Positions 1 through 35,636 of a DNA stretch of 64,000 nt are shown here, piece by piece. The notes under the pieces were generated by a model. The model did no database searches. It saw nothing but the letters and a program-made list of their open reading frames with translations, and was not told the DNA's origin. The first letter of the stretch is position 1, and every line of letters begins with the position of its first letter. A program made the position numbers and the translations under genes. The stretch is from Caprimulgus europaeus (lineage: Eukaryota > Chordata > Aves > Caprimulgiformes > Caprimulgidae): the NCBI GenBank assembly GCA_907165065.1, contig OU015523.1, forward strand, positions 17,917,834 to 17,981,833. Reading direction: 5' to 3'.

Positions 1-22800
<22,800 letters not shown>

Positions 22801-23282
22801 TCAAAGCCCAGCACCGCCGCGAACGCGCTGCCCGGCCCAGAGCGGCCGCTGGGCGGCTCCGCCCCGGCCCGGCTGCCAGCGGGCGCGGGGGGCGCTCGGG
22901 CTCGCTGCCGCCTCCCGGGGAGCAGCCGCGGTACCGGCGGACGAAGGGGCACCAGGGAACGGGCAGAGGAATGGTCCCCCAGCACACGGGGCACACCCGA
23001 CACCCCCATCCAATTTAAAAATTCTTCTGGGATTGCCACCTCTGCCATTACAGACCAACTGCTATTTTTAATTGCTATTCTTCAGCGTTCCCAGTGCCCC
23101 ACTCACCTTTGTCAAAGGATTTGTTTTAAATAATATGCCAAAACAAAATTTTAACTTCTAAAACAGTCATCCTAATCACAGACTACTAGTCTCTTTGTAA
23201 AAATATCTGGCTTTGTTTAAGCAACACTCAGGAGTGTAAATTATTCTTGTTGTAAAGGTGAAAGACTGGGGTAATTAACCAT

Positions 23283-23388
23283 ACAGTAATAGAATGGTCT
23301 GGGACCTTAAAGCTCATCTAGTTCCAACCCCCAGCCATGAACAGGGACACCTTCCACTAGACCAGGCTGCTCAAAACCTCATCCAACC
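23283..23388 (-). mobile_element. Short CR1 3'-end remnant
   Basis: About 105 bp matching the extreme 3' end of CR1 (AATGGTCTGGGACCTTAAAG and CACCTTCCACTAGACCAGGC). It stops after CCTCATCCAACC, so it is severely truncated. It lies between METTL16 and POLQ. Confidence 0.85.
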
Positions 23389-23952
23389 AATGAAGCAAAA
23401 TAATGAAGTCTGCTTCAACAGAACAAGCAAGGCTTACCTTGTAGAGGTAAGAGCACAGGCTTACCTTGCAGAACTGCTTCATCCTTGCAGAACGACTGAA
23501 ATTATAAACAGGGAGCAGCACAAAGGACAAACAGCAGCATGAATATCTGCAGTATTTCCTTCTGTCTGGAGTGTCTCTTTTACCTTGGGTCATGCATGCA
23601 CACACATGCCACTCTCTCAGAAAAACTCTGTGTTCTATAGATCTCTACAGAGAAATGGATGACAGCTTGGGAGGCTGACTTCACACAAAGCACTGCCAGT
23701 GCTCATAATCTCAAACACATCCACACACCATCCCTGAGGCACTCAAGCCCCATGTCCCTCAGCCCCTCTTCACATGAACAGGTCATTGGCCAGAAACACA
23801 GGGAAAACAGCTGGTGGAATTCCTTCGCAACAGCCTAAAGCTTCTGTACCCATCTTTGTCCTGCATGAGAAATTTCTGGCCCACAAAGATGAGCATGTGC
23901 TCTCACTCCTGTCATTAAAGCAATCTCTTAAGATTAAATGGAAGCAAAATGC

Positions 23953-23958
23953 TTTATT
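23953..23958 (-). terminator. METTL16: Candidate METTL16 polyadenylation signal
   Basis: An AATAAA hexamer on the minus strand about 750 nt after the METTL16 stop codon. An earlier ATTAAA lies near 24636. No transcript evidence is available. Confidence 0.35.
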
Positions 23959-24702
23959 ACTTCTGTCATTTCAGACAATATTTGAATCAGTGGAAGGAAT
24001 GGTCTAATGGAACAGTCAACATAGTTAAATCCTCGTTAAACCGAGCTGCTCAAAGAGATTATTTTGTTGTTAAAACAAAATTTACAAAACTAGATAATAA
24101 TAGTAGGCTCTTCCATATTTTAAAGTCCCAGAAAAGTACAACACATGGTTTTTCTAAAGTGATTGTTTTAATGAATTGACTCATGTATCCATCTTGCTAC
24201 TCTGTAGACCAAAGGTTAAATGCATTAAAGGGAAGAGGCATACTTAAATCCTTAGTTGAAGACTCCTTGCTGCAGAAAACAATTCCCACAGCAGACTAAC
24301 CATTTCCTGCATTAGTACTAAAAAAATATTGAAGTAAATACTTCAGTAAAGATTTCTACTTAGTAACAATATATAATTCTATTGCACCAGAAAAAAAGAC
24401 CAGAATAAGCACTGTTGGTATTTGAAACAGTCACAGCATAGACATGTTTCACTTTAACATGTAGTTTTACAACTGCAGCACAAAATCTGTTACTTCCCCA
24501 TCGCTTCAAGTCCAATGAAGTACACTTCATGTACTTGCAGCTTTGAAAGAGCTATTTAAAATATTAAAGGGGACTTCTATCTCCATTTTGCTCTTTTTTC
24601 TTTAAGGGAAAAAACGTGTTTTGCTGACTCAAAATTTTAATCCATTTAAAATAGTTTAAAAAATTTGAGGATTGACTGACTTTACCAAAGTAGGAAAAAG
24701 GG

Positions 24703-25320
24703 CTAACTAGCAGCCAGTCGGAGAATTTGGTTCCGTAAGTATGTGCACAGCTGGTTCATTAAGTCTCTGTTCTGTCCTTCAACCCAGTGCATTTCTACTA
24801 ATACATCATTTCCTTCTTTCTTCACATTCATTAAACACTTAAAGAGAAAACATCTACTAGTTTCTTTGGGATTTTGTTCTTTTTCGACTGTCAGATTGCT
24901 AGCTTCCTCTGAAGGGCAAGGTTCTTCCTCTGCATTACTGGAACCTTTATCAAGTGATGTTTCTTCCCGCTTTGCTTCTGTCTCCTCCTCCTCCATGTGC
25001 TCACTGTGTTCTTCTTTGGCGGCAGATTCTTCCCTTAGCTCGTCACCCGCGGTCAAGGGGACATCCTCATCAGGTGCCATACACCCTGTTTCAGAGTCTT
25101 CAGTCTTGGGGTTGTCACAGTCCGAATTATTGCTCACACTCTTCTGGCCGTTTTTTTCCTCTTCCATTGCTTGAAGAATATCTTCAGAAGCTCGAGGAAC
25201 TTCTCGTAATTGCCTTATTCTCTCTCGTTTCCTTCTCCTCATATGAATCCAGGAGTTTTCAATGGCAGTCACGAACAGGCTAACTTCCTCTTGTCCACAG
25301 GGAACACATTTATGCTGCAC
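24703..25320 (-). CDS. METTL16: METTL16 coding exon 9 (last)
   Basis: Encodes VQHKCVPCGQEEVSLFVTAI and ENSWIHMRRRKRERIRQLRE. An acidic Glu/Ser-rich linker of about 100 residues follows, then a conserved tail ending QILRLAAS and TAG. The linker is quite different from human in sequence but similar in length and charge. Confidence 0.96.
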   Translation of the reverse strand: MQHKCVPCGQEEVSLFVTAIENSWIHMRRRKRERIRQLREVPRASEDILQAMEEEKNGQKSVSNNSDCDNPKTEDSETGCMAPDEDVPLTAGDELREESAAKEEHSEHMEEEETEAKREETSLDKGSSNAEEEPCPSEEASNLTVEKEQNPKETSRCFLFKCLMNVKKEGNDVLVEMHWVEGQNRDLMNQLCTYLRNQILRLAAS

Positions 25321-28300
25321 CTATTGCAGAAAACAGCAGAACTTCATACTATCCCCCCACAGTTACGCTTTCAAGTAAGATGTTGTTTTAACATACAATA
25401 CTTAATACTGTACCTTCAGATCTGTAAGAATCTTCTCTACCCAGGCTCTAACCACAGCAACAGCTTCTACAGCACCCCAGCCCATAGCTGCAGCTTTGAT
25501 GGATAACTCTTTGACTGTAGAAGCCAAGACCACAAATGTAATTGGTTTTCGGGGTTTTTCTAATTTTCTTCTTTTAGAGGGAGGTGACTAGAAACAAGAA
25601 AAAAAAATGCAAAGCTATGCAGTATTATTGGGATGACTTCTGTAAATAGAAGACCTGGGGATTAAGAGTATAATGTAAGCCACTAAACAGTCATTGACAT
25701 GGCCTGTGTTTCACTTCACTCCAGAGAGTTTTAGACTAAAACCAGCTAACAGGATCATGCACTTTATGCTAGCCTGACGGACAGAGGGAGTACATCTTCA
25801 GATGTTAGGTTCCTTCAAACTATGATCTCTCTCTGAGCTGAGGAAGTGCAGTTGCTTTTGGGAATAGATGTCAAGTGCCAATATCTACATTTTGATGCAA
25901 GTCCACTGAAGGTTTACTTGCATCTTCAATGAGATTGGTTATTGTCTATACCTATCTTACAGTATATGTACAGCTGGATACAAAAAAGCAACTGGCTCAC
26001 ATTATTTAAGGTGAACAAGCTCCACTTACACTCATGTAGGCAAATCTGAGCTAGACATGTTCATACCTATTTGGTAACAGAATCTATATGGTAAATTAAA
26101 ACCAGTTCTCAGAGGGAAGCTTAAAGTGCAAATCCAGCCCCAAACTCAGCATATTTTTAATATTACTAAATTGTTATTTGAAGTATGTTACAAGTGACCC
26201 TTACTTGCACTGAAATCCACAGGAAGTTTCTACACAGGCTTCTTTTTTCCTTCCTAATTATAAATCAGTCATGAATCACATGTAACAACTGCCAACAGAC
26301 TGGCAGCCAGTTAAGGAATCACACTGTCCATACAGCCCAGCACATCCAGTGTTGCCTTCTGAAGAACAGGTTTTTTCACAGTAGTTATAGCTGATATTGC
26401 CCATCCTCAAATAAGAGGCACTGACAATCACAAGTAATCCAGAATTAAGCTACTTACAGGTACTTGTACATCATCATAGAAACTCCATGCCAGCGCCCAT
26501 CTCATGGTGCGTCCTTGACAGAATTCAGTATGAGTAACTTTAGGAACCTATGCAAAGAAGCAATACAAAACTTCATTTCATATTAATAAACAACACTGGT
26601 TTACTGCACACATTTTCAAATTTTAAAAGATACAAATTTAGCATAGATCTATTTTCTCACGACAGTAACAGAGATTCTTTCCGACACGGCTCCTGGATGT
26701 CAGGGCCTCTTGAAGCTGGCCCGTGCCAAGCCTGGTACCCGTGCCCAGGATTTCCCATCTCTGCCCTGCCATGTCTGAGCCCTTTCAGAGCTTCAAGCTC
26801 AGCAGCACGCAATGTGACCCTTTTTGTGCAGTGATCCAGCACACCTACAGCAGACATCTGCATTCTGATTCTGCAAAAACTACATCCTTTCTCCTTGTTC
26901 AGAACCTGCTCCTGTTCCACATTTGAATACTGAACCCACTGCTGTAGCAAAGGAAGACAGGACAAAGGCAACAAAGGGCTGGGAAGCCAAGCAACTCACT
27001 TGTCTGTAGATGGCAGAAAGGTGCCCAGAAACACTGCTCTACTTTTGCCCCAAAAAATCAAGTCTGAACTTACGCTGCCTTTAAATATAAAACTCAGATC
27101 CAATGCTAGTGTTAACTAGTCTTTCCACACATGGATGCTGTAAGGCATTTATGTATGGTATGGAGGAAGGGCTAAATACTAGCAAGGATAAGTATCAATC
27201 ATCCCAACTCACTGAATTATCAGCTCCAGAACATAAGCCCTACATCTCCATAGAAAAAGAATATTTTTTTTGAGAAAAGCCTTCAAGAAGACAGAGTAAA
27301 AGGTTTCTCTATCCTAAAACTTTTCCTGCCTTTGGATTCCTAATTCTATCAAAATTCCCAATAAATACAGCAAACAACAAGACAGTTTGAACAGTGAGTG
27401 GACTTTTTGGAACATTTATGCTGCATCACAACCTGAACGACAACATGGTCTGCACTTGGTTACAACGAACATATTCCCAGCTCTATTACAACAAAGATTA
27501 CAAACCACAACAAAATGCAATTGGTCATTTCAAGAAAAATACTAAAAGAAAACTCAGCTTTTCTATGCAAGGTTTGCAAGGATTTCTCTCACTTTACTAA
27601 GACTGAGGTGCAACAGTTCAAGGATAGGGAATAAAGTCAGATACTTGAAATCTGGTGCCTAGCTCAGCATCTGCTTTTGGCATTGAGTTTAAGGATTCTC
27701 CATGGCCCATAGTTCATCTTTCTGGGAATTAATTTCACCATGCATTCCCTTTCATTCACCTCTCCACCATAGGCAAGTACAGACCTCACAATCTTGGTAC
27801 GGCAATTACAGAAGACTATGCTTCCTCCAGAAAGCCATAAAAAAGTCCTTTGCGCAGCCTCCTTGCATGAGAACAGCAGCACAAGGTTTGATTTTACTTG
27901 GTGCCAGAACAGAACACAGACAAAAAAATGCTGCCATTTAAATACTGTTACAACTTCTTTTATCAATCAAATTGCTAGATTTCATGTTAGCTAAGAGGAA
28001 AGAGAGACAGCTTTTTTTTTTTTGCTTTTTTTTTTTTTACAACAGCCCTGTTAAGGCTATTTTAAAGCAGAAACCCTGTATGTTCTAGAATGGACAAAGA
28101 CATGTTTCTAAACATGATAAAGACAAAAATCTGGCGACAGTATGTGCTACCTATCTACAATAACTTCTTTGAGTGCTTCCCCAACAAGGAATTGCAGTTT
28201 CTTCTTGTAAATAAAAACTCAGTAAAATAATTCAATACTAATTACCTATATGCATTGGAACACAGTACATATTGTATAAAATATGTAAAGGATATATATG

Positions 28301-31300
28301 GACTATATATAAACTCACGCCTTGGATTCGAAGTTCCTCTTTCAATGGTGCTAAGCTGCATTTCTTCCCCAACATGCAACTGTACCATCTGCAAACAACA
28401 CAATAACAAAGTGTTTTACAAATGCAGATCAACTGAAAATGGCAATCACCAGGAAGAACTACTCATATCAGAAACCTGCAAGAACAATAGATTTAAAAAC
28501 AAAACAACAACAAAATAATCACACTCTTAAACAGAGACTAGGACAGTACAACATGAATCTGAACTGAAGGCCCAAAGCCAGACTGGACACGGAAACCTTT
28601 CCAAATTTTTAGGAAATACATTAAATCTACTACTGAACAACCAAGAATCCTGTTTCAAAGAGTGACTGTAGCCCAGGGAGTCTCTATCTGCTAACAGTTT
28701 GTTACTCATGCCCTTTGGTAGAGTTGCCAAACCTTATTTCTAACAGAATAGGAAGCAGTATTTTAAGCATAAACTGTTTTTTCTGTAAGATATTCTCCAA
28801 GGTAGTTTATTCAAAAACATTAATTGAACCTGTAAACACACTGAGCTTTTTTTTCCTAAATATGATAACACAGTTAGCACATAGGTACATTCTATGCCTT
28901 ATGTGATCAGTTTATCAGATCAAGAGATACCCTCCTCTTTCTCAGAGGAGTGGTGCTGCCAAGAGCAGCAACACAGGAATGATGCATTCCTCGTAATTCC
29001 ACATCACCTTTTCAAAGCAAAGACTTCTTGCCTTGAGAGTAACATCAGTCAGTTCTCTACTGGTCATATACATATAAAATTTAGGCAGCTATATATTTTA
29101 GAAGGGTATTAATAAATAAACTGAAAGAATCTTCCAGAAGAGCTAGAGAAATAATGTACAGTATTAGGGGAGAGGAAGTTTGATAGTCAAAAACTGAAGA
29201 TGTGCCATTTGTTTACCGTGTTCAAAAGGTTTCGCTACGGTTTTTGTTGTAGCTTATGTTCACCCAAGACAGCACTCTGTGCAACAGTGCCCTTTAGGAG
29301 GCAAAGCTGCTAGTTACCAAAATTCAGCCAAGAAAAGACAGAAACGACCTAAAACAGATAACTAGGCAATGTCATAATTCCTCCCATCCTATATGCCCTT
29401 AGGAATCAATGCTGACTGTCTTTAGCAAGTTATGTGTGCTCATTTAGCTACAAGTGTCACTAGTGTAGGCTCTTTTTGCCTTCTGCCTTTAAATACCTCC
29501 AACAATGAGCTGTAATTGATGCTCAGGAACAATTAATTTTACATAAACTGAGACTAATTACTGATGTGTATGTATCATTAAACAAACCAAACAGTTACCA
29601 CTGGACTACAGCTACATTCCTTACTTAAAATATAATATTGACGTGATTTCTGCCAAAGAAGCAGATAAAAGGTGGGGGGGGTTTTAACTGGACAAAGCAC
29701 TTACCGTAACCTCTTTTTAAGTTGTAGACTATCGTGAATAATTCTTTTGACAAACTCTAATTCTCCCCCCTCAGCCATAATTTCTGTGATCCCTCCTGTA
29801 TTTACAGAACTGGGAGGGGGACGCCGTGGATTTCGAGAATTTACTCCCTGAATAAAAAAGAACATTTGAAAACAACATTTGATGAAATCTTAGGCTGCTT
29901 TGTACACCGCTTCCTGCCTCAATCTTTAGTGGATAGCAAGTGTCACCACCTCTAGATATCCTCCTCCCATCAGAACCATGGATAACAGACAAAGATATGT
30001 TCAAAGTAAGCATAACTGAGTGAATTCCTACAATCTCAAGCTTAGGTAAGTTACTTGTCACACATCAGTATCCTGCTAATGTGAAATATGTGGTTCCAAT
30101 ACGTGTAAGACATGCTGGTTACATGCATCTACACAATTACCATCTATAATTTCAACACTTAAATCTTTTTTCTACTGCTCTGTGTTACAGAGTTAAGTTT
30201 CTGACTATACTCAGTAGGCATTGCAAGACCTGTTCCAAGCTGTATGATACTGCCTAAATCACTAAGGAAATGAAAAATACAGACAGGCATCATGCCAGAA
30301 ACTAATTCCTCAGTACCACTGTTATGCAACAGACCCTTAGATTTCAGCTTTACTAGCTGTCTGCTTTCCAAATTAATTCTCTAAGACAGTAAGAACTTGT
30401 GAAAAAATTCTATGTCATCCACCACTGTAGGAACAGTAACAGTTAAGCTTTTCAAAACTCCTTTAGGATGAGGCATGGAGAGGGAGAAGAGTTAAATGCT
30501 ATTTCGTAATGACTTGGGATTTTCCACTCAACCTTCCCCAAGGGAAGAGGTTAAATTGCTGCTCCCCTCCCACTCACTGAACACTGAAGTACATGCAACA
30601 TTTAGTTTGTTAGTTTACCTTCGCTTCCAACTGATTGGCAAAAAAGGGGGGGTTGCACATGCAGAAATCGTAAACAATCTCCGATTCTTCTTTCAGTGCA
30701 TCCATTAGAAGAGTCTTCTGTGGCACCTTAACCACTAACAGAAAACAGGAATTTGGTCAGTAAGGAACTCCGTATTTTATCTAGCATGCCATTTATGTTT
30801 CAGTGTTTCTTGAAACAATATATTGCATTAAAAAATGTACTTCCTAAACAATACTTACTACAAAAATATCAGCATGCAAATAAAGACTTCGGGTTAAGGA
30901 TTAGCATACAAACAGCTTGCAGGCTTAGGCACAGTAGTAGAATTACATGTGTCTGTTTAAAACAATAGGAACCACTTGACTTCTGAGTTCTCTGATGCAA
31001 CTACAAATTCACTTTAAGCCCTTCCAAAAATTAACACAAGTGTCAGTTAATCACCCCACTGGCTCCTCACAGATAAAAGAAATCCCAGTCTAAACTTTTT
31101 TTTTTTTTAAATATGGAATTCTAGAATGGTACTCAAGAAGTTTACTGTGTGGTTTTCCTAGAGTGTAAAGCTAAGAAAGAGAAAGACTAAGACAAAGCTA
31201 TCGTCACTGAAGTTACTCAGCTCCAAAATTAGCTTTAAATCTAATCTTGTAACAAAACAGAATTAATGTGTTAGCAATACTATGCATCCTGCACAGGAAC

Positions 31301-34300
31301 TGTAGTCTTACACAAAGAATCATAACAAAAGAAAAAGATTAGAGTTCCTTTCTGGATAAACCTTCTGCTTACTTGGGCCTACCAACTTATTATCACCCAT
31401 CACAAGGATAAAGGCAAACATCCCACACGAATCTCCACTGTCTTTCCCCAAAGGCTCTCTAATTCCCTTGAAAATTGTGGTCAAGTCTTGTCACACATCT
31501 TCTGAAGACCGCAGGAACTCCAGCCCAAGGAGCAGGCATTTCAATATGGACGAAGTCCAGTTAAAGCATGTATAAAGATTATTACAAGCAGGACTTGCAG
31601 ACTTTACCAGTCCTGTAACTCATGGATAAAGCATGTAGAACAAAAATATTTAGAACAGGCAGAAGGCATGTCTCTCTTCCTAACATTTACTGCTACAGTT
31701 TATCATCATCCAAAGAATACAAAACTGTTAGGGTAGCAGGCAATTACCAAAGTTCAGGTTATACATAGCAAGAGTAACACCTAGAACACCCACTAGCTTT
31801 AAAGCTGCAGTTCTTTTTTTCAAAGTACAGAAATTTATAGTCAAGAGATAAACAAATTTGAAATCCTATGAAAACAGAAGGACAGTTCATCTTAAAAATA
31901 TAACAACACATTGTTTCCTGTTTTATAATCTTCAATTTACAAATTAAACACTTAGCATTTCTCCTATTTATATTAAGTTATTCACACTTACAATTGTTGA
32001 CATTAAAGTGCGACGCTTTCTTACCTCTGTAGATACGTTTCCCTGCTTCCCTTATGACATTAAAAATTGTAAACTAATAAAATTAGAAATTACTAATTAC
32101 AAATTCCAAAATACAAATTACTAATTACAATTACACCACTGAACATAGCAAAAACGTCACAACGTTTGTATGATACCAAATACCTTATTACACCATACCT
32201 TTTATAAGATCAGACAGGTTATTCTGTTCCACGTTCTTCTTGGCATAATTGAAGCACATATCGTCCACTTCCGTTGCGAGGAAATACCAGCCGTTCAGAG
32301 TTGCTCCCAGTAGTGGGTAAATGCAAGATGCCCCTGTCCCTGCAGAAGTGAAAAGCCGTGAGAAAGACAAAAATAAATCTCTGGTGTTAGATGCAGTTTG
32401 GCTGTTAACAGTGTACTTTTTACAACACAACTAAACTCCAGAAAAGGTTGATTACTGATAATCCACTACTCAGTTCTTTAGTGAACTTTATTTTCTTAAT
32501 TTGAAATACAGCATTGTCAAATATGTACTTTTAATAAAATAAATAATTTAATAATCTGGAATAAATTTTCTAGTAAATGATCAACTTCCATTTAAGCTCT
32601 TTTTTTTCCCCTATATGACAGTGATTAATTTATAATGAAAGACAAATAAATTCTTGTTTTACTAAAAAAAAAAAAAATCCTATCACAAATCTATTTTTCT
32701 ATTATCTACCACAAACAATTTACTCTGATGCATACAGTAACCACAAAAAAAAAAAATCCATCCCACATTTCTGTTCCATCAGACTGTCTTTCCCTAACGC
32801 CCAAAACAATCAAAGAAACAGAGGTGCCAATTAAGGTATCTAAAAAGACAGACAGACAGACACATAAAAATTTGGTAACCAAGAGAAATATATGTTAGCA
32901 CAAAATAATTCCTTCCCATAATTACAGCATATCTAGGTGATCAAATTATCAATGACAGTCAAATTTAGGATTAAAGGCAATAGATACAAGAAAAAGGAAT
33001 GATATATCACCCCTACAAAACTTGAGTACAGAGATATATCGAGAGTCTACTGATATATTGAAACATAAATAACAATGTCTGTCACACAATGTCTACACAA
33101 AAGCATGCAGTTATTTCCAGCACCCCTGTAATGTCCCTCTTGGATGACTTATTGCCATCCCAGAGCTGGAACATCAACGCTCGCTGCAAACTCAAACTTA
33201 AGATTTTTCAATATCTGGAGGACTTAAAGGATCTGTCTCTTCTACCCAGCCACCCGCCATAACGAAGGTCACAGAAACTGGTGTCGAAAATGCAACCTAG
33301 TACCAAATGTTTAGAAGCTGGCTAGTAAATTTAAAAGTTATGAAAGAAAAAAAGTTAAGAAAGGAAAGCAACTGTGTACATACCACCTGATGATATAAAC
33401 CTTATATCCATCACAAATTCAGCTACAAGTGCAAGTCAGTAAATTTCAGATCAAAAATTCCATTGGAAGGAAAAAAAATGCCACCAAACACCAAGAAAAC
33501 AGTAATGAAAAAAAACAGCATGGTCACCGAGATTACTGAACCCAAGCTTTGAAGTCAGTAACTTTAAAGTTTTAATGTCAAGCAGTAAACATAAGTTGGA
33601 AAGGAATTCCACCTTCTCTCAATTTCATTATGACTTCAGCACAAAACAATCTTAAAAAACAAGGCTTTGAAATTGTAACGAAAAATTCAATTGACAAAAA
33701 TAAAAGATGTGAACTAAATTCAACTGTACCATTGCAGGTGCTTTTTAAATATTTCATACAAAATCGACAAAAATTTGGAATCTAAATGCCAATTTTATTA
33801 TCTGTATGGGGAATACAGTTTATTGCTTCTACAGAGCTTCTCTTTTTTTTTATTTCTAATGTAAACCAAATTATGTGCATCAGTGTATATCTTATAAATT
33901 CACACCGCTGCTGAATAACTATTCACTTTAATCTACTGCTTAATCCAGATATTGTCCAGATATCATCCAAGGATCCAGATACTGAAACTGAACAAGCTGC
34001 AATGCTCCTAGACTCATGCACTGTACAGTATCATTCATCTGTGGATGCTTAGTTTAGGTTAAAAAATATTTTGTTTTTGACACATATGGGAAATCTTTGA
34101 CCATCTACAACTAAAATACAGCTTTGCAAGTATTTGCTTCAGTTTCTAATTAAGCCTTTTTTACAATATACATCATGAAAATAGCTGTATCGGGAAAAAA
34201 AATAAATGAAAGTTTAAAAAAGACAGATCATTCATCTGTCAAATACACCTGAAACCACAGAAGAAATTTTATTAAATGCAACACTAGAAAAATATTGCTA

Positions 34301-35286
34301 TGCAACTCTAACTCTATTGTGTAGATATCCAAAAGTAAAATTAATAGATTGCTAATATAATTCACTAGTTAAATGACTGAGAAAAAATGCCATCTTTTTT
34401 TTTTTTTAATTCCTTTAGAATGACATTTTTGCCTGTGTTACTAGCAGCATAATTTTTGTATACCAAAGCTACAGTTGAGAGTTCACAGCCATGAAAAGCC
34501 AGATAATTGCCTGCTTGTGTGCGTGCAGAGAAATCCTATCCATCAAAAAGCCCAATGAAATACCAGTGGAGTCAGATTGCCTGTTTTACCGTGGTGAGCA
34601 CAGCTCAGATTTTTTTTTGTTTTTTGAACTTCACACTTCTTTGCAGCTGCTAACAAATTTTGCCAGCTAGTTCCAGTGACAGTGAATAATGAATTAAACA
34701 TTTTGTTTTTCTAAGTACCTATGTCAATGCCTCGCCTAAGGACTTGCTTGTCAGCATCCTGGTGACCGATGAGATCCTCCACCCAGTGGATGTAGTTCAG
34801 CCTCAAGGGAACGGTAGGAATAAGCCTTTCCACGGGAATGTCGATCGTTAGCCCGAAATCCTCCTTCAGAAGGGTGCACGTCAGAGCTCTCACCGCCTCT
34901 GGGTCCTTGAAATTCAGGCTGAAAGATACAGGCAGCGGTTACGGGGGCCAGCGCCCTCTCCCTCGGCACAGCCCCGGGGGTGGACACACATACGGACAAG
35001 CTGACACGGGCGGACACGGACAGCCACGGACACACACGCGGCGCTCAAGAAGGCGGCGGGAGCCGCTCCCCAGCCCCCAGAGGCGCCGCGGCCTGCCCTG
35101 GGCCCGGCCTGCCCCGGCCCGGCCGCCCTCCCGCCAGCAGCCGCCGCGCGGGCCGTACCTCATCCTGCCGGTGAGGGTGGTCTGCACGTGCCGCTGGAAC
35201 TCGGGGTACTTGGCGGCCAGGTAGGCGAAGTCGGGCGGTTTGTCCTTGTAGCGGTTGCGGGCGTGCATGGACTTGTTGAGGGCCAT
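24703..35286 (-). CDS. METTL16: RNA N6-adenosine methyltransferase METTL16
   Basis: METTL16 is a SAM-dependent m6A methyltransferase. It modifies U6 snRNA and hairpins in the MAT2A 3' UTR, coupling SAM levels to MAT2A splicing. Nine coding exons (35159-35286, 34719-34918, 32199-32339, 30619-30734, 29705-29847, 28319-28388, 26458-26547, 25414-25587, 24703-25320) sum to exactly 560 codons including the stop, against 562 residues in human. Seen: the N-terminal RNA-binding module, the SAM-binding motif GIDIGTGASCIYP (about 106-118), and the catalytic NPPF at 184-187. An acidic low-complexity linker comes next, then a conserved C-terminal vertebrate region ending in EMHWVEGQNRDLMNQLCTY. The start MALNKSMHARNRYKDKPPDF is unmistakable. 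The gene is complete and all splice phases agree. Its promoter is CpG-rich and lies next to a large purine tract. Confidence 0.97.
25414..25587 (-). CDS. METTL16: METTL16 coding exon 8
   Basis: Begins SPPSKRRKLEKPRKPITFVV, a basic stretch that resembles a nuclear localisation signal, then enters the first half of the C-terminal vertebrate-conserved region and ends WVEKILTDLK. The donor is CTGAAG/GTACAG. Confidence 0.94.
26458..26547 (-). CDS. METTL16: METTL16 coding exon 7
   Basis: Encodes VPKVTHTEFCQGRTMRWALA, then WSFYDDVQVP, closing the methyltransferase fold. The acceptor is CATAG/GTTCC and the donor ACCT/GTAAGT, phase 0. Confidence 0.96.
28319..28388 (-). CDS. METTL16: METTL16 coding exon 6
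   Basis: A short 70 nt exon encoding WYSCMLGKKCSLAPLKEELR followed by IQG. The acceptor is TTGCAG/ATGG and the donor AAGGC/GTGAGT. Confidence 0.96.
29705..29847 (-). CDS. METTL16: METTL16 coding exon 5
   Basis: Encodes GVNSRNPRRPPPSSVNTGGI, then TEIMAEGGELEFVKRIIHDS and LQLKKRL. The basic loop after NPPF contributes to RNA binding in the family. The donor is TTACG/GTAAGT, phase 2. Confidence 0.97.
30619..30734 (-). CDS. METTL16: METTL16 coding exon 4 (NPPF catalytic motif)
   Basis: Encodes VVKVPQKTLLMDALKEESEI, then YDFCMCNPPFFANQLEAK. NPPF is the catalytic motif that positions the target adenine. The acceptor is GTTAG/TGGTT and the donor GCGAAG/GTAAAC, phase 0. Confidence 0.97.
32199..32339 (-). 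CDS. METTL16: METTL16 coding exon 3 (SAM-binding motif)
   Basis: Encodes TGASCIYPLLGATLNGWYFL, then ATEVDDMCFNYAKKNVEQNN and LSDLIK. The acceptor is CTGCAG/GGACA and the donor AAAAG/GTATGG, phase 1. Confidence 0.97.
34719..34918 (-). CDS. METTL16: METTL16 coding exon 2
   Basis: Encodes LNFKDPEAVRALTCTLLKED through VPLRLNYIHWVEDLIGHQDA and RRGIDIG. The acceptor is TTTCAG/CCTG and the donor ATAG/GTACTT, phase 1, which splits the Gly of the SAM motif. Confidence 0.97.
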
Positions 35287-35570
35287 GGCGGCGGCGAGGC
35301 GGCGGGGGGAACCGCTGGCAGCGCGGGGCGGGCTCACGGCCTCCCCCGCCGCCGACCGACGGACCAGCTCCCGCCGCGCACCGCGGCCCCGTGGGGCGTA
35401 CCAAGGCGCGGCAGGGAGGGGGGGAGGGGGCGCCGGCACCTCCCCGCAGCCCCCCTCGGGGCCCACCAAGGCGCGGCGGCCGCGGTAGCAGGACAGCGGG
35501 CGGTCAGAGCTGCTGGGCGGGAAGTCACCGACAACACAGCAGGGGCCTGGGGCCTGCTGCGTGCGGCTTC
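34925..35570. promoter_or_regulatory. METTL16: CpG island at the METTL16 5' end
   Basis: A dense CpG block covers the 3' part of intron 1, exon 1 and about 280 bp upstream of the start codon. It fits a broad housekeeping promoter. No TATA box was noticed. Confidence 0.75.
35159..35286 (-). CDS. METTL16: METTL16 coding exon 1
   Basis: Starts at the ATG of GCCATGGCGG (good Kozak match) and encodes MALNKSMHARNRYKDKPPDF through TLTGRM. It leaves in phase 2 at ATGAG/GTACGG. Upstream in-frame codons in the CpG island resemble nothing in the family. Confidence 0.96.
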
Positions 35571-35636
35571 CCGCACACGGTCACTTTTAATAAAAGACAT
35601 GGATTTTAAATGATGGATTACATGGTTTGATGTGGG

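Larger units (their letters stand above)
22801..24702. other. Intergenic: METTL16 3' flank to POLQ promoter
   Basis: Only about 1.9 kb separates the METTL16 stop codon from the POLQ start, head to tail on the minus strand. It holds the upstream part of the POLQ CpG island, a short CR1 remnant (23283-23388) and presumably the METTL16 3' UTR. No further gene was seen. Confidence 0.7.
25321..35158 (-). other. METTL16: METTL16 introns
   Basis: Eight introns, the largest 32340-34718. They are AT-rich with simple runs: paired T tracts at 28010-28040 and an ACAG run near 32850. No CR1 copy, extra exon or RNA gene was recognised. Confidence 0.75.

Noticed and set aside
24743-25283. Plus-strand frames of 143 and 109 codons
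   Set aside because: Antisense shadows of the last METTL16 exon.
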